Below the pieces are notes generated by a model. It saw only the letters and a program-made list of their open reading frames with translations. It searched no databases and was not told where the DNA came from. 64,000 nt of DNA from positions 62,001 to 126,000 of the forward strand of contig CANQVZ010000001.1 of assembly GCA_947627425.1 (NCBI GenBank), written 5' to 3'. This DNA comes from an uncultured Clostridia bacterium. Lineage in GTDB: Bacteria; Bacillota; Clostridia; Lachnospirales; CAG-274. Below, one piece after another: positions 10,342-21,146 of this stretch (positions are counted from its first letter, which is position 1; the number at the start of each line of letters is the position of its first letter). Made by a program: the position numbers and the translations under genes.

Positions 10342-12426
10342 ATGAAAAATTATTCGGCAGGTCAAATCAGAAATGTAGCCGTATTGGGACACAGCGGCTG
10401 CGGCAAGACAACTATTGTCGAGGCTTGTCTGCACGTAAGCGGCGGCTCAAAGAGATTTGGCAAAATTGATGAAGGCAACACGGTAAGCGATTATGACGCA
10501 GAGGAGATAAAGAGAAAGGTCTCCATAAGCTCATCCATCGTTCCCGTTGAATGGCTCGATGAAAAGATAAACTTTATCGATACTCCCGGTTACTTCGACT
10601 TTGTGGGTGAGGTAAAGGAGGCGCTTGCGGTAGCCGACCTTGCGCTTATAGTGGTAGACGGTAAATCGGGCGTTCAGGTAGGTACCGAAAAGGCGTGGGA
10701 AATGGCAACAGAAGCCAATGTTCCCAAGATGATAATTGTGAACGGCATGGACGATGAAAACGCCAACTGGGAAGAGGTTTGCGAGGCTTTGAAGCAGGCA
10801 TTCGGCAAGAGCGTTGCGCCCATACAGCTTCCCTTCTATGAGGACGGCAAGTATGTGGGCTTTGTAAATGCCATCAGAAGACAGGCAAGAAAGTTCGCAA
10901 ACGGACTTGTAGAGCCCTGCGATATGCCCGACGGCTTAAGCGACGAGGTTGAAACTATCAGAAATATGATAGAAGAAGCCGTTGCCGAAACCGATGACGA
11001 GCTTATGGAAAAGTTCTTCGCAGAGGAAAGCTTTACCGACGACGAGATACACAAGGGACTTAACATCGGTATAGTTGAAGGAGTTGTTACTCCCGTTATT
11101 TCAAGCTCCGCAATAAATACTTTGGGTATAAGAGTGCTTATGAATTCTATCAATAAGTTCCTCCCGCCCACAAACAAGGTTAGACCCGTTATGGAGGCTA
11201 TCAATCCCAAGACAGACGACACGGTTGAGATCAACTGCGATGAGTCGGAGCCTGCGGCAGCCTTCGTGTTCAAGACCATATCCGATCCCTATGTAGGCCG
11301 TTTGAGTATATTCAAGGTTTGCAGCGGCGTTATAAAGAAGGATATGATGCTTAAGAATGTAAACAAGAACATTGCCGAGAAGATAGGCAAGGTTTATGTT
11401 ATAAGAGGTAAGGAGCAGATAGAGGTGGACAGGCTTAATGCAGGCGATATAGGCGCCGTTGCAAAGCTCCAGAACACCAGCACCAACGATACTCTCGCTT
11501 CTGCCGACAGACCCGTTGAGCTCAAGCCAATAGAGTTCCCCAAGCCCTATCTTTCAAAGGGTATCACTCCCAAGACAAAGGGCGACGAGGACAAGCTTGC
11601 GGGCGCTGTTGCCAAGATGCTTGAGGAGGACAAGACTCTCGACTTTAAGGTAGACAAGGAGACAAAGCAGTCTGTCATCACAGGTATTGGCGATACTCAT
11701 ATCGATGTATTTGTAAGCAAGCTTAAGAGCAAATATAAGATCGAGGTTGAGCTTTCCGATCCCGTTATACCTCACAGAGAGATGATAAAGAGCAAGGAAC
11801 AGGTTAGATATAAGCATAAGAAGCAGTCGGGCGGCGGCGGACAGTACGGCGATGTTGAGATCATCTTCGAGCCGAGCGGCGACATCACGATTCCTTATGT
11901 ATTTGAAGAGCAGATTTTCGGCGGCGCCGTACCCAAGCAGTACTTCCCCGCTGTTGAAAAGGGTCTTCAGGACTGCGTAAAGGCAGGACCTCTTGCGGGC
12001 TATCCCGTTGTGGGCATAAAGGCTACTCTTGTAGACGGCTCATATCACCCCGTTGACTCAAACGAAGTTTCCTTCAAGATGGCTGCCATAGGCGCCTTCA
12101 AGGAGGCATTCAAGAAGGCTAAGTCGGCTATCATGGAGCCTATCAACACGGTTGAGGTTATCGTTCCCGACAGCTACACAGGCGATGTTATGGGCGATCT
12201 CAACAAGAGAAGAGGCCGTATACTCGGTATGGAGGCTCACCACGGCAAACAGCACATCACAGCCGAGGTACCCGCTTATGAAATGATAAAGTACGCTACA
12301 GACCTCAGAAGTATGACTCAGGGCAGAGGCGAATTCACTATGGAATTCACACGCTTTGAGGAGGCTCCTCACGAGGTTCAGGAAAATGTTATTGCCAAGA
12401 GAAAGAGTATGCTTGAAGGCAAATAA
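10342..12426 (+). CDS. EF-G-like translational GTPase (FusA2-type paralog)
   Basis: GHSGCGKTT P-loop, FIDTPGYFDFVGEV, full EF-G domain length, GEFTMEFTRFEEAP C-terminus. Confidence 0.9.
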   Translation: MKNYSAGQIRNVAVLGHSGCGKTTIVEACLHVSGGSKRFGKIDEGNTVSDYDAEEIKRKVSISSSIVPVEWLDEKINFIDTPGYFDFVGEVKEALAVADLALIVVDGKSGVQVGTEKAWEMATEANVPKMIIVNGMDDENANWEEVCEALKQAFGKSVAPIQLPFYEDGKYVGFVNAIRRQARKFANGLVEPCDMPDGLSDEVETIRNMIEEAVAETDDELMEKFFAEESFTDDEIHKGLNIGIVEGVVTPVISSSAINTLGIRVLMNSINKFLPPTNKVRPVMEAINPKTDDTVEINCDESEPAAAFVFKTISDPYVGRLSIFKVCSGVIKKDMMLKNVNKNIAEKIGKVYVIRGKEQIEVDRLNAGDIGAVAKLQNTSTNDTLASADRPVELKPIEFPKPYLSKGITPKTKGDEDKLAGAVAKMLEEDKTLDFKVDKETKQSVITGIGDTHIDVFVSKLKSKYKIEVELSDPVIPHREMIKSKEQVRYKHKKQSGGGGQYGDVEIIFEPSGDITIPYVFEEQIFGGAVPKQYFPAVEKGLQDCVKAGPLAGYPVVGIKATLVDGSYHPVDSNEVSFKMAAIGAFKEAFKKAKSAIMEPINTVEVIVPDSYTGDVMGDLNKRRGRILGMEAHHGKQHITAEVPAYEMIKYATDLRSMTQGRGEFTMEFTRFEEAPHEVQENVIAKRKSMLEGK

Positions 12427-12457
12427 TTAAGTTTTCTCATTTTTTGTTTCTTTTCTT

Positions 12458-12500
12458 AAATCTCCCGTATGACCCTTTATTGGTCGTACGGGAGATTTTT
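12458..12500 (+). terminator. Intrinsic terminator after the EF-G paralog
   Basis: AAATCTCCCGTAtGACC-ctttatt-GGTCgTACGGGAGATTTTTA. Confidence 0.85.
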
Positions 12501-12606
12501 ATATATTCAAAATGCTTGTTTGCACTTGAATTATATCCCTGTTTTGGTATAATTAAATCAAGACGGTCAATGCCGTCAAAAATTTTAGGAAAAGAGGTAA
12601 TTTTTT

Positions 12607-13170
12607 ATGAGAAAAAAACTGGAAATAACGGAAGGCATATTCCCCATGCCCGTTCTTATGGTAGCCACCTATAACGAGGACGGCAGCGTGAATGTTATGA
12701 ATGCCGCATGGGGCACCATGCAGGAGAGGGGAAATGTGGCGCTCAATCTTACCGAGAGCCATAAGACCGTCAAAAACATAAAGGCAAGAGGCGCTTTTAC
12801 GGTGAGTATTGCCGATGCCTCTCATATTGCCGAGGCGGATTATTTCGGTGTGGAATCGGGCAATAATGTTGCGGATAAGTTTGCGCGCAGCGGACTTACT
12901 TCGAGCAAAGCCGAGACCGTTGACGCTCCCGTTATAAATGAATTTCCCGTTTGCCTTGAGTGTGAATTTATAGAATATCAGGACGGCAAATACGGCTGCG
13001 GCGTTATAGGCAAGGTAGTCAATGTTACGGCTGACGAAAGCGTTATAAAGGACGGCAATATAGATATGTCGCTTGTAAATGCCATTGCCTTCGATCCCTA
13101 CACGCACGGCTACTATAAGGTGACCGAAAGAGTGGGCGAAGCCTTCAAGGATGGATTTAAGCTTAAATAA
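12607..13170 (+). CDS. Flavin reductase family protein
   Basis: PMPVLMVATYNEDGSVNVMNAAWG, SHKTVKNIKARGAFTVSIAD: flavin reductase-like FMN-binding split-barrel pattern. Confidence 0.8.
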   Translation: MRKKLEITEGIFPMPVLMVATYNEDGSVNVMNAAWGTMQERGNVALNLTESHKTVKNIKARGAFTVSIADASHIAEADYFGVESGNNVADKFARSGLTSSKAETVDAPVINEFPVCLECEFIEYQDGKYGCGVIGKVVNVTADESVIKDGNIDMSLVNAIAFDPYTHGYYKVTERVGEAFKDGFKLK

Positions 13171-13174
13171 AAAG

Positions 13175-13258
13175 GCAGAGCGATATTCTCCCGCCCTGCC
13201 GAAATGTGTGAAGAATTGCAGGGCGATATTCTCCCGCCCTGCTGAAATGTGTGAAGAA
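13175..13258. repeat. Two-copy tandem repeat, about 42 nt per unit
   Basis: GGCAGrGCGATATTCTCCCGCCCTGCyGAAATGTGTGAAGAA occurs twice; each unit holds GCAGGGCG...CGCCCTGC. Confidence 0.75.
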
Positions 13259-13375
13259 GTGTATCGCCGCACCCTTGTCTTTCCTCCGCTCTCGAAAAAA
13301 AGGTTCGCTTAAGGAAAGACGAAGGGCGCTTTTGGCTTTGGCACAAAGCTAGGTAAAACCTATCCCTTTTAATTG

Positions 13376-13400
13376 TAGGGGCGTGCATTGCACGCCCGGT
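13376..13400. repeat. Short palindromic repeat (GGGGCGTGCATTGCACGCCC family)
   Basis: GGGCGTGCAATGCACGCCC-type palindrome shared with 27042-27117 and 37199-37403. Confidence 0.65.
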
Positions 13401-13433
13401 TTACTGAACCATTGTAAATACTATAAATTTTGC

Positions 13434-15197
13434 CTACTCCCCCTGCCTAAGCCTTTCCGTTATTTTCTCGTCGGCGTCGACATAGGCTGTTTTATTGGTC
13501 TCGTATATCACCATTCCGGGCTTTGCGCCGTTTGGCTTTTTTACATTCCGTTTTTCGGTGTAGTCCACGGGCACCATAGGCGAGCCCTTTGCCTTGCTGA
13601 AGCAGGCGGCAAGCTGCGCGGCTTCTGTGAGAGTGCTGTCGGGGAAGGCCTCGCCCTTGCTTATGACTATCACATGAGAGCCGGGTATATTCTTGGTATG
13701 CAGCCACATATCCCTTGGCTTTGCTGTTTTAAGCGTAAGCTCGTCGTTCTGGTAGTTGTTTTTGCCCACATATATATCGTAGCCGTCGGAAGAAATGAAA
13801 TGCATGGGCTTTGATTTTTTCTGCGATGGCTTTTCCTTTGCACCCTTCACTTTTTTGATATATCCGTTCTCCCTCAGCTCCCGCCTTATTTCCTTTATGT
13901 CCTGCTCGGTGCGACAGTTTGCTATGGAGGCAAGCACCGTTTCAAGATACTGCGTTTCCTCCTCGTTTGCCTTCATCTGCTCCGCAAGCGCCTCGGCTGT
14001 TCTCTTTGCCTTGTTGTAGGCTTTAAAATATTTCTGGGCGTTTTCGGAGGGCGTTTTGTCGCCCTCAAGAGGCACGCTTATCATTTCCTGCTTATCCGAA
14101 TAGAAATTCAAAAGCTCCGCCCTTGTCATACCCTTTTTGATGGAATAAATATTCGCCGTTATAAGCTCGCCCCAAAGCCTAAGCTCGTCCTTGTTTTCGG
14201 TCTCCTTAAGCGTTTTAAGCTGTATTTCCTTTTTTCTCACGCATCTCTCTATATTCTGCGATACCAGCTTTTTGAGATCCTGCGTTTTTTGATTTATTCT
14301 GTACGCAAAGTCTCTTGTCCTGTAAAAATCCTCCGTAAGGGCGGACATTGAATCATATTTTTTTATGTCAAAGGCTTTAAATTGCAGGGTCTCAACGGGC
14401 GAAAAGTCCATGAGCCTGCCGTTTTCGCCCTTTATAAGACAGGGTGAAAATATGCCCTTTTTAATATCCTCGGAAAGCTCCGAAAGCCTTGTATAAAGCC
14501 TGTCTTTTTCACCCTCGCTAAGCTCTGCGCAGAAATCCGATGGCTCCACATCCGCTCTCACACATATTTCGGAGGCTATCATGGGGCTTATGCCCACAAA
14601 GCTTTGATATATCATAGCCTGTGCTTTTTTGTTGGCGCTGTTTTCAAAAGCCGTGTCAAAGTCGCTTTTGCCGAAGCAAAGCGTGTCGAGCTTTCCCTGA
14701 GAGGGAGGAAGAACATACTCCCTGCCGGGCAGTACCTCTCTTACGGAGCTTTTGTCGTGCGTTATGTGCTTTATGCACTCCAGTATATTGTTGTTCTCGT
14801 CCGTAAGTATAAGGTTGCTGTGCCTTCCCATTATTTCGAGTATGAGCTTTTTGACGGAAAAGTCGCCCATTTCGTTCATGCTCTCAATATATATGTTGAC
14901 TATCCTTTCAAGCCCAGGCTGTTCTATGTCTATTATTTTTCCGCCCATTATGTGCTTTCGCATGACCATGCAGAAAAGGGGAGGAGTGAGGGGATTGGCT
15001 TTGTTTTCGTCCGTGAAGTGAAACTTGGGATTTGAGGGATTGGCTGTGAGGAGAAGTCTGCGCGCGCTGCCGTAGCGCCTTATTCCGAGAATTATCTCAT
15101 CGCTTTCGGGCTGATATATTTTGTCTATCTTGCCGTCAATTATGCCTTCTTTTACCTCTTTTACAAGCGCCGCGACGCTTATTCCGTCCATTGCCAT
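13434..15197 (-). CDS. rqcH: NFACT family protein RqcH/FbpA-like
   Basis: MDGISVAALVKEVKEGIIDGKIDKIYQPESDEI N-terminus; ISSDGYDIYVGKNNYQNDELTLKTAKPRDMWLHTKNIPGSHVIV NFACT-R region. Confidence 0.9.
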   Translation of the reverse strand: MAMDGISVAALVKEVKEGIIDGKIDKIYQPESDEIILGIRRYGSARRLLLTANPSNPKFHFTDENKANPLTPPLFCMVMRKHIMGGKIIDIEQPGLERIVNIYIESMNEMGDFSVKKLILEIMGRHSNLILTDENNNILECIKHITHDKSSVREVLPGREYVLPPSQGKLDTLCFGKSDFDTAFENSANKKAQAMIYQSFVGISPMIASEICVRADVEPSDFCAELSEGEKDRLYTRLSELSEDIKKGIFSPCLIKGENGRLMDFSPVETLQFKAFDIKKYDSMSALTEDFYRTRDFAYRINQKTQDLKKLVSQNIERCVRKKEIQLKTLKETENKDELRLWGELITANIYSIKKGMTRAELLNFYSDKQEMISVPLEGDKTPSENAQKYFKAYNKAKRTAEALAEQMKANEEETQYLETVLASIANCRTEQDIKEIRRELRENGYIKKVKGAKEKPSQKKSKPMHFISSDGYDIYVGKNNYQNDELTLKTAKPRDMWLHTKNIPGSHVIVISKGEAFPDSTLTEAAQLAACFSKAKGSPMVPVDYTEKRNVKKPNGAKPGMVIYETNKTAYVDADEKITERLRQGE

Positions 15198-15377
15198 GCC
15201 TTTCGCCTCCTTGTATTTATGTAATTATAACATATATATTTATTTTTTCAACAACAAAAAAAGAAAAAAAGTCTTTTATTTGTTCCCAAAATATAGTATA
15301 ATATAAAATAGTATATTGTGCAGTGCTATGAGCTGTACTAAAAAAGCATATTATTTTATTAATGTGAGGTAGTTGCA

Positions 15378-16259
15378 ATGAAAAGTATGACAGGCTACGG
15401 CAGAGGAGAATGCACGCTTTTCAACAGAAAGTTTGTTGTGGAGCTGAAAGCCGTAAATCACAGATACAACGACATAACCATAAAAATGCCGAGAACGATG
15501 CTTGTGTACGAGGACGGCATAAAAAGGGCAATAGCGTCAAAGGTGTTCAGAGGCAAGATAGATGTGTATGTGACCTTTGAGAGCTTTTCCGATGATGATG
15601 TGAGCATAACGGTAAACGAAAGCCTTGCCCGTGGTTATGTGAAGGCCCTTGAAGGCATTAAAGAAAGCTTTGACATAAAGGACGACATAAGCCTTGAGCT
15701 TGTGGCAAAGTTCCCCGATGTCATAAGCGTTGACAAGGGCATAACAAGCGAGGAGGCAGGCAGCGAGATACAGCAGTGTCTTATGACGGCTGTAAACGAG
15801 GCTGTGGACAGCTTTGTCGCTATGCGCACCATAGAGGGCGAAACGCTCAAAAACAACATAATAGATAAGCTCGATGTTATTTTTGACGCCGTTCAAAGGA
15901 TAGAAAAAAGAGCGCCCGAGGTATCCAAGGACTACAGAAAGCGCCTTGAAGACAAGCTCAAGGAGCTGGACGAGATACAGGCGGACGAGTCCAGAATACT
16001 CACGGAAGTGCTCATCTTCTCTGACAAGGCTTGTATAGATGAGGAAATAACAAGGCTCTACAGCCACATAGAACAGATGCGTTCCATAATAGAAGAACCT
16101 GTACCCGTGGGCAGAAAGCTCGATTTCCTCATTCAGGAGATGAACAGGGAAGTAAACACAATAGGCTCCAAATCTAACGATCTGGAGATAACGAACATCA
16201 TTGTGGACACAAAGAGCGAGATAGAAAAAATAAGAGAGCAGATACAGAATATAGAGTAA
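15378..16259 (+). CDS. YicC family protein
   Basis: MKSMTGYGRGE N-terminus and C-terminal FLIQEMNREVNTIGSKSND..IVDTKSEIEKIREQIQNIE. Confidence 0.95.
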   Translation: MKSMTGYGRGECTLFNRKFVVELKAVNHRYNDITIKMPRTMLVYEDGIKRAIASKVFRGKIDVYVTFESFSDDDVSITVNESLARGYVKALEGIKESFDIKDDISLELVAKFPDVISVDKGITSEEAGSEIQQCLMTAVNEAVDSFVAMRTIEGETLKNNIIDKLDVIFDAVQRIEKRAPEVSKDYRKRLEDKLKELDEIQADESRILTEVLIFSDKACIDEEITRLYSHIEQMRSIIEEPVPVGRKLDFLIQEMNREVNTIGSKSNDLEITNIIVDTKSEIEKIREQIQNIE

Positions 16260-16277
16260 TTTAAGGAGGACTTATTT

Positions 16278-16883
16278 ATGTCAAGAGGTATGCTTCTTGT
16301 GCTGTCGGGTCCTTCCGGCTCGGGCAAGGGCACGGTGCTTGCCGAGTTTCTGCGCGAGGAGGATTTCAAGGTATCCGTTTCAGCCACCTCCCGCAAGCCC
16401 CGCCCGGGCGATGAGGAGGGCGTGACATATTTCTTCAAGACACGGGAAGAATTTGAACATATGATAGAATGCAATGAATTCTTTGAATATGCCGTGTTCA
16501 ACGGAAATTATTACGGCACTCCCAAGCAGAATGTAATGGAATGTTTAAACGAGGGCAACAATGTAATACTTGAAATAGAGGTTCAGGGCGCCATGCAGGT
16601 GAGGGCGGCGGTGCCGGATGCGGTGCTCGTGTTTATGATACCGCCCGATAAGGATGTACTTCGGCAGAGGCTGGAGGGCAGACAGACCGAGGAAAGAGAG
16701 GTCATAGACCAAAGGCTTGCCACGGCGCTTAAGGAAGTTGAATACATAGACTGTTACGACTATGTTGTAATAAATGATGAACTTGACAAAGCCGTTGCCG
16801 ATCTGAGATCGGCTGTGGGCGACGCAAGGGAAAAGAGAAAGAAAAATTCGGAATTTATTAAGAAATTTAAGGGAGAGATCTAA
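16278..16883 (+). CDS. gmk: Guanylate kinase
   Basis: LSGPSGSGKGTVL, SATSRKPRPGDEEGVTYFF. Confidence 0.97.
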   Translation: MSRGMLLVLSGPSGSGKGTVLAEFLREEDFKVSVSATSRKPRPGDEEGVTYFFKTREEFEHMIECNEFFEYAVFNGNYYGTPKQNVMECLNEGNNVILEIEVQGAMQVRAAVPDAVLVFMIPPDKDVLRQRLEGRQTEEREVIDQRLATALKEVEYIDCYDYVVINDELDKAVADLRSAVGDAREKRKKNSEFIKKFKGEI

Positions 16884-16884
16884 A

Positions 16885-17331
16885 ATGTTAAGACCATCTT
16901 ATGCAGAACTTATGGACACAATGAACAAAAATTCGGAGAAGGATGTTACAAGCAGATACACCGTTGTTATTGCCGCCGCTAAGAGAGCAAGGCAGATAAT
17001 AGACGGCGACGACCCCATGATAAACGAAGGCGCGGACGAAAACAAGCCCGTGTCCATAGCCGTTGAGGAAATAAGAGAAGGCAAGATAAGCGTAGTGCCG
17101 GAGGGTCAGGGCACTAAGCTCAAGCCCAAGAAGTCGGACGAGGAAGAACAGATCAGACGAGAGCTTGAACGCAAGCCTGTTGTGATAAGCGAAAATGACG
17201 CCGAGGACTCCGACGAAGAGGACGCAGAGGGCGAGGATTTCGGCTCGGATATCGACTTTGACGATGCCGAGGACGACAGCTTTGATGAAGAGGACTATAT
17301 GCCCGAAGATGAAAGCTTTGACGAAGAATGA
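16885..17331 (+). CDS. rpoZ: DNA-directed RNA polymerase omega subunit with acidic C-terminal extension
   Basis: MLRPSYAELMDTMNKNSEKDVTSRYTVVIAAAKRARQI core, downstream of gmk; Asp/Glu-rich tail. Confidence 0.88.
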   Translation: MLRPSYAELMDTMNKNSEKDVTSRYTVVIAAAKRARQIIDGDDPMINEGADENKPVSIAVEEIREGKISVVPEGQGTKLKPKKSDEEEQIRRELERKPVVISENDAEDSDEEDAEGEDFGSDIDFDDAEDDSFDEEDYMPEDESFDEE

Positions 17332-17386
17332 TCATAAAAGGGCTGAAGCAATGCTAAAGCCCTTTATTTTTTGCGGGGGAGGTGCT

Positions 17387-19615
17387 ATGATGAAATACGC
17401 CTGCGTAACAGTGTCTGTTTCACATTCGGATGTCGACAATATTTTTCATTACAGCATTCCCGAAGCCATTAAGGATAAAATACGCGTAGGTATGCGTATA
17501 AATGTACCCTTCGGCAGATATAACAAGATAATAGAAGGCTATGTCACGGCGCTTTCCGACACTGCGGATATAGACGAGAGCAAAATAAAGCCTATACATT
17601 CCCTCTGCGAGGAATATCCCGTCATAAGCGAGGAGCGCATAAGGCTTGCCAAGTGGATGCAGAAAAAATATTACACCACGCTTTCGGGCTGTATACAGTG
17701 CATAATACCCAAGAGGGTGAATGAAAAAAGCTTTGCCTGCATAGCTCTGAATGATGAAAATGAAAATTTGCGGGACCTTATAGAAAAGGTCATGTCAAAG
17801 GATACCAAGCAGAAAAGAGTGCTTAGTCTTCTTATGGGCGGAGATGCCATACCGCTCTCGCACATAAAGAGCATACTCGGCATAGACAGCGCGCCCGTTT
17901 CGGCTCTCATAAAAAAGGGCATTGTAAAGAAGGTGTATGAAAAGACCTACAGAGGAAATTTCAATACCTCCCTTGTGGAAAAAACAGAACCTCCCGTTCT
18001 CACCGAGGAACAGGAAAACGCCTGTAATGTCATCTATGAGGAGCTTGAAAGCGACAGTCCCCGTCCCGTACTCATACACGGAGTGACGGGAAGCGGAAAG
18101 ACGGAAATATACCTGCGCGCCATAGACAGAGTGCTTAAAAGCGGAAAATCGGCTATAGTGCTCGTGCCCGAAATATCTCTCACACAGCAGACTGTGGAGC
18201 GCTTTGTTTCGCGCTTCGGCGACAGGGTGTCCGTAACGCATTCAAGGCTTAACGACGGAGAGAGATACGACCAGTGGACAAGAGCAAGGCTTGGCGAAAT
18301 ATCGGTAATGATAGGTCCGCGCTCGGCGATATTCACTCCCTTTGAAAATCCCGGCATTATAATAATAGACGAGGAGCACGAGTCCACATATAAATCCGAT
18401 CAGCTTTCGCCCAAATACGACGCAAGAGAGGTCGCCGAAAAGCTTTCGGAGATATACGGCTGCGCTGTCGTTATGGGAAGCGCCACGCCGTCCGTTGTGA
18501 GCTACTACAAGGCGGAAAAGGGAGAGTATCGCCTCTGCACGCTTGAAAACAGAGTAAACAATCTCTTTCCCGATATAAAAATAACGGATATGCGTATTGA
18601 AATGGCATATAAGAATTTTTCTCTTTTCAGCAGGGAGCTTAAAAATGCCATATCGGAAAATCTGGAAAAAAAGGAACAGACTATACTTTTTCTCAACAGA
18701 AGGGGTTATTCCACCTTTGTTTCGTGCAGGGAATGCGGTCATGTAATGATGTGCGACAACTGCAATGTGAACTATACCTATCACAAGGGCATACAAAATC
18801 TTTGCTGTCATTACTGCGGCAAGAGCATAAAGGTGCCCGAGGTCTGTCCCGAATGCGGTTCAAAGCATATCAAATATTTCGGCACGGGTACGGAAAAGAT
18901 AGAGCAGGAGGTAAATAAGTATTTCCCCGAGGCAAGAGTACTCAGGATGGATCTTGATACCACTCAGCGCAAGAACAGCCACCAAACCATACTTGAAGAA
19001 TTCAGAAGCGGAAAGGCGGACATACTCATAGGCACGCAGATGATAGCAAAGGGACTGGATTTCAGCAATGTTACTCTTGTGGGCATAGTTGCGGCAGACC
19101 TTTCGCTGAATCTGGGAGACTATAAAAGCGGAGAGATAACCTATCAGCTTGTTTCGCAGGTAGCGGGGCGTTCGGGCAGAGCGGAGAAAAAGGGCAGGGT
19201 AATAATACAGACCTATTCGCCCGATAACTACAGCATACGCTATGCCGCACGAAACGATTACAAGGGCTTTTACGCGCAGGAAATAGCATACAGGAAACAG
19301 ATGGTATATCCTCCGTTTACAAATCTTTTCAATGTTCTTCTCACAGGAGAAAACGAGGAATATGTAAAAAAATGCATGAGCGGTCTTGTGTACATAATGA
19401 AGCACTATAACAAAAATAATATGTTTATGCTCATGGGGCCAACACCCGCCGTGATATCCAAGATAAACAACAACTACCGCTGGCAGATAACGGTGAAATG
19501 CGCCGATGAGGAAAAGCTCAGGAATTATGTGCTTTTCTGTCTGGATAAGCTTAAAGAGAAAACGGATACAAAAAATATCAATATACATCTCAATCTGAAT
19601 CCAAGCTACATATAG
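17387..19615 (+). CDS. priA: Primosomal protein N' (PriA helicase)
   Basis: [32 protein letters not shown] zinc motifs; start placed at ATG 17387 after GGGGGAGG. Confidence 0.96.
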   Translation: MMKYACVTVSVSHSDVDNIFHYSIPEAIKDKIRVGMRINVPFGRYNKIIEGYVTALSDTADIDESKIKPIHSLCEEYPVISEERIRLAKWMQKKYYTTLSGCIQCIIPKRVNEKSFACIALNDENENLRDLIEKVMSKDTKQKRVLSLLMGGDAIPLSHIKSILGIDSAPVSALIKKGIVKKVYEKTYRGNFNTSLVEKTEPPVLTEEQENACNVIYEELESDSPRPVLIHGVTGSGKTEIYLRAIDRVLKSGKSAIVLVPEISLTQQTVERFVSRFGDRVSVTHSRLNDGERYDQWTRARLGEISVMIGPRSAIFTPFENPGIIIIDEEHESTYKSDQLSPKYDAREVAEKLSEIYGCAVVMGSATPSVVSYYKAEKGEYRLCTLENRVNNLFPDIKITDMRIEMAYKNFSLFSRELKNAISENLEKKEQTILFLNRRGYSTFVSCRECGHVMMCDNCNVNYTYHKGIQNLCCHYCGKSIKVPEVCPECGSKHIKYFGTGTEKIEQEVNKYFPEARVLRMDLDTTQRKNSHQTILEEFRSGKADILIGTQMIAKGLDFSNVTLVGIVAADLSLNLGDYKSGEITYQLVSQVAGRSGRAEKKGRVIIQTYSPDNYSIRYAARNDYKGFYAQEIAYRKQMVYPPFTNLFNVLLTGENEEYVKKCMSGLVYIMKHYNKNNMFMLMGPTPAVISKINNNYRWQITVKCADEEKLRNYVLFCLDKLKEKTDTKNINIHLNLNPSYI

Positions 19616-19626
19616 GAGGAAAAAAT

Positions 19627-20148
19627 ATGGCAATAAGATTTATAAGAGAGGAAAACGAGCCTGTGCTCAGAAAAAAGAGCAAGGTAATAAAGGAGATAAC
19701 GCCCAAGATAAAGGAGCTTGCGCAGGATATGCTCGATACGCTCTATAAGGCAAACGGCGTGGGACTTGCCGCTCCGCAGGTGGGCATACTCAAAAGGCTT
19801 GTGGTAATAGACATAGGCGAGGGCGCGCATATTCTTATAAACCCCGAAATACTCGAAACCGACGGCGAGCAGACGGGCAACGAGGGCTGTCTTTCCGTTC
19901 CGGGCAAGGTGGGCTGTGTTACCCGTCCCAACTATGTAAAAGCAAAGGCGCTTGACATAGACGGCAATGAAATAACGGTCGAGGGCGAGGGACTTATGGC
20001 AAGAGCTATCTGTCACGAGCTGGATCACCTTGACGGCATACTCTATATAGACAAGATAGAGGGCGAGCTTATGGATGTTGAATCGGAGGAAGACGAAGCT
20101 GAGGATGACGAAGCGGAGGGCGACGAAACGGAGGAGGCTGAAAATTAA
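19627..20148 (+). CDS. def: Peptide deformylase
   Basis: [30 protein letters not shown]. Confidence 0.97.
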   Translation: MAIRFIREENEPVLRKKSKVIKEITPKIKELAQDMLDTLYKANGVGLAAPQVGILKRLVVIDIGEGAHILINPEILETDGEQTGNEGCLSVPGKVGCVTRPNYVKAKALDIDGNEITVEGEGLMARAICHELDHLDGILYIDKIEGELMDVESEEDEAEDDEAEGDETEEAEN

Positions 20149-20149
20149 T

Positions 20150-21079
20150 ATGAAGGTACTGTTTATGGGAACTCCCGACTTTGCCGTGCCTGTGCTCAAA
20201 GCCGTTTCGGATAAATATGAGGTCACGGCTGTCATAAGCCAGCCGGACAGACCTAAGGGCAGGGGCAAAAAGCTCCAACCCACGCCCGTGAAGGTGTTTG
20301 CGGAAAGCAAAAATATACCCGTTTATCAGCCCGAAAGGATAAAGAGCGAGGAATTTACGGCATTCTTAAGGACTATAGAGGCGGATATATATGTTGTTGT
20401 AGCCTACGGTCAGATACTCTCGCAGGAAATACTGGATATACCCCCTCTGGGCTGTGTGAATGTGCACGGCTCTCTTTTGCCCAAATACAGAGGCGCGGCG
20501 CCTATACAGTGGTCTGTTATAAACGGCGATGAAAAAACGGGCGTGACTATCATGTATATGGATAAAAACTGTGATACGGGCGATATGATACTCAAGGAGG
20601 AAATGGATATCCTCCCGGACGACACATACGAAAGCCTGCACGACAGGATGGCGCCCATAGGCGCAGAGACTCTTATGAGGGCGCTTGAATTGATAGAAAA
20701 GGGCGAGGCAAGGGCTGAAAAGCAGGACGACAGCCTAAGCACGCACGCCCCCATGATAACAAAGGATATGGGGCTTATAGACTGGAGCAGGCGCTCCGAG
20801 GAAATACGCAACAAGATAAGAGGCTTTAACCCCACGCCCTGCGCCTTCACGCATTATGACGACGAGGTGCTCAAAATATACAGAGCGGAAAAAGCGGAGG
20901 GCTATGAGCTTGGTGAAAATGGCGAGATACTTGCCGTTGACAAAAAGAAGGGCTTTATAGTAGGAACGGGCGATGGCGCTCTCCTCATAACCGAGGTCCA
21001 GGCTAAGGGCGGAAAAAGAATGGCTGCGGCGGACTATATGCGCGGACATTCTGTCGAAATAGGAAAAATTCTGAAATAA
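20150..21079 (+). CDS. fmt: Methionyl-tRNA formyltransferase
   Basis: MKVLFMGTPDFAVPVLK, HGSLLPKYRGAAPIQW; start at ATG 20150. Confidence 0.97.
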   Translation: MKVLFMGTPDFAVPVLKAVSDKYEVTAVISQPDRPKGRGKKLQPTPVKVFAESKNIPVYQPERIKSEEFTAFLRTIEADIYVVVAYGQILSQEILDIPPLGCVNVHGSLLPKYRGAAPIQWSVINGDEKTGVTIMYMDKNCDTGDMILKEEMDILPDDTYESLHDRMAPIGAETLMRALELIEKGEARAEKQDDSLSTHAPMITKDMGLIDWSRRSEEIRNKIRGFNPTPCAFTHYDDEVLKIYRAEKAEGYELGENGEILAVDKKKGFIVGTGDGALLITEVQAKGGKRMAAADYMRGHSVEIGKILK

Positions 21080-21146
21080 ATCAGACAGTTTTAATAAAAA
21101 AGCGTATATATAATTAAAGAAGGAAATAAAAAAAGGAGTGATATTT

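Noticed and set aside
10342-12426. Tetracycline ribosomal protection protein (TetM-like)
   Set aside because: The sequence fits an EF-G paralog better: EF-G-like domain arrangement throughout and no recognised Tet-specific motifs. A profile search would settle it.
13175-13258. Possible CRISPR array
   Set aside because: Only two units, no unique spacers, each unit is internally palindromic and no cas genes are in the window.
16885-19615. Loss of coaBC between rpoZ and priA as a notable finding
   Set aside because: Gene order around gmk-rpoZ-priA varies in Firmicutes and coaBC may sit elsewhere in the genome.
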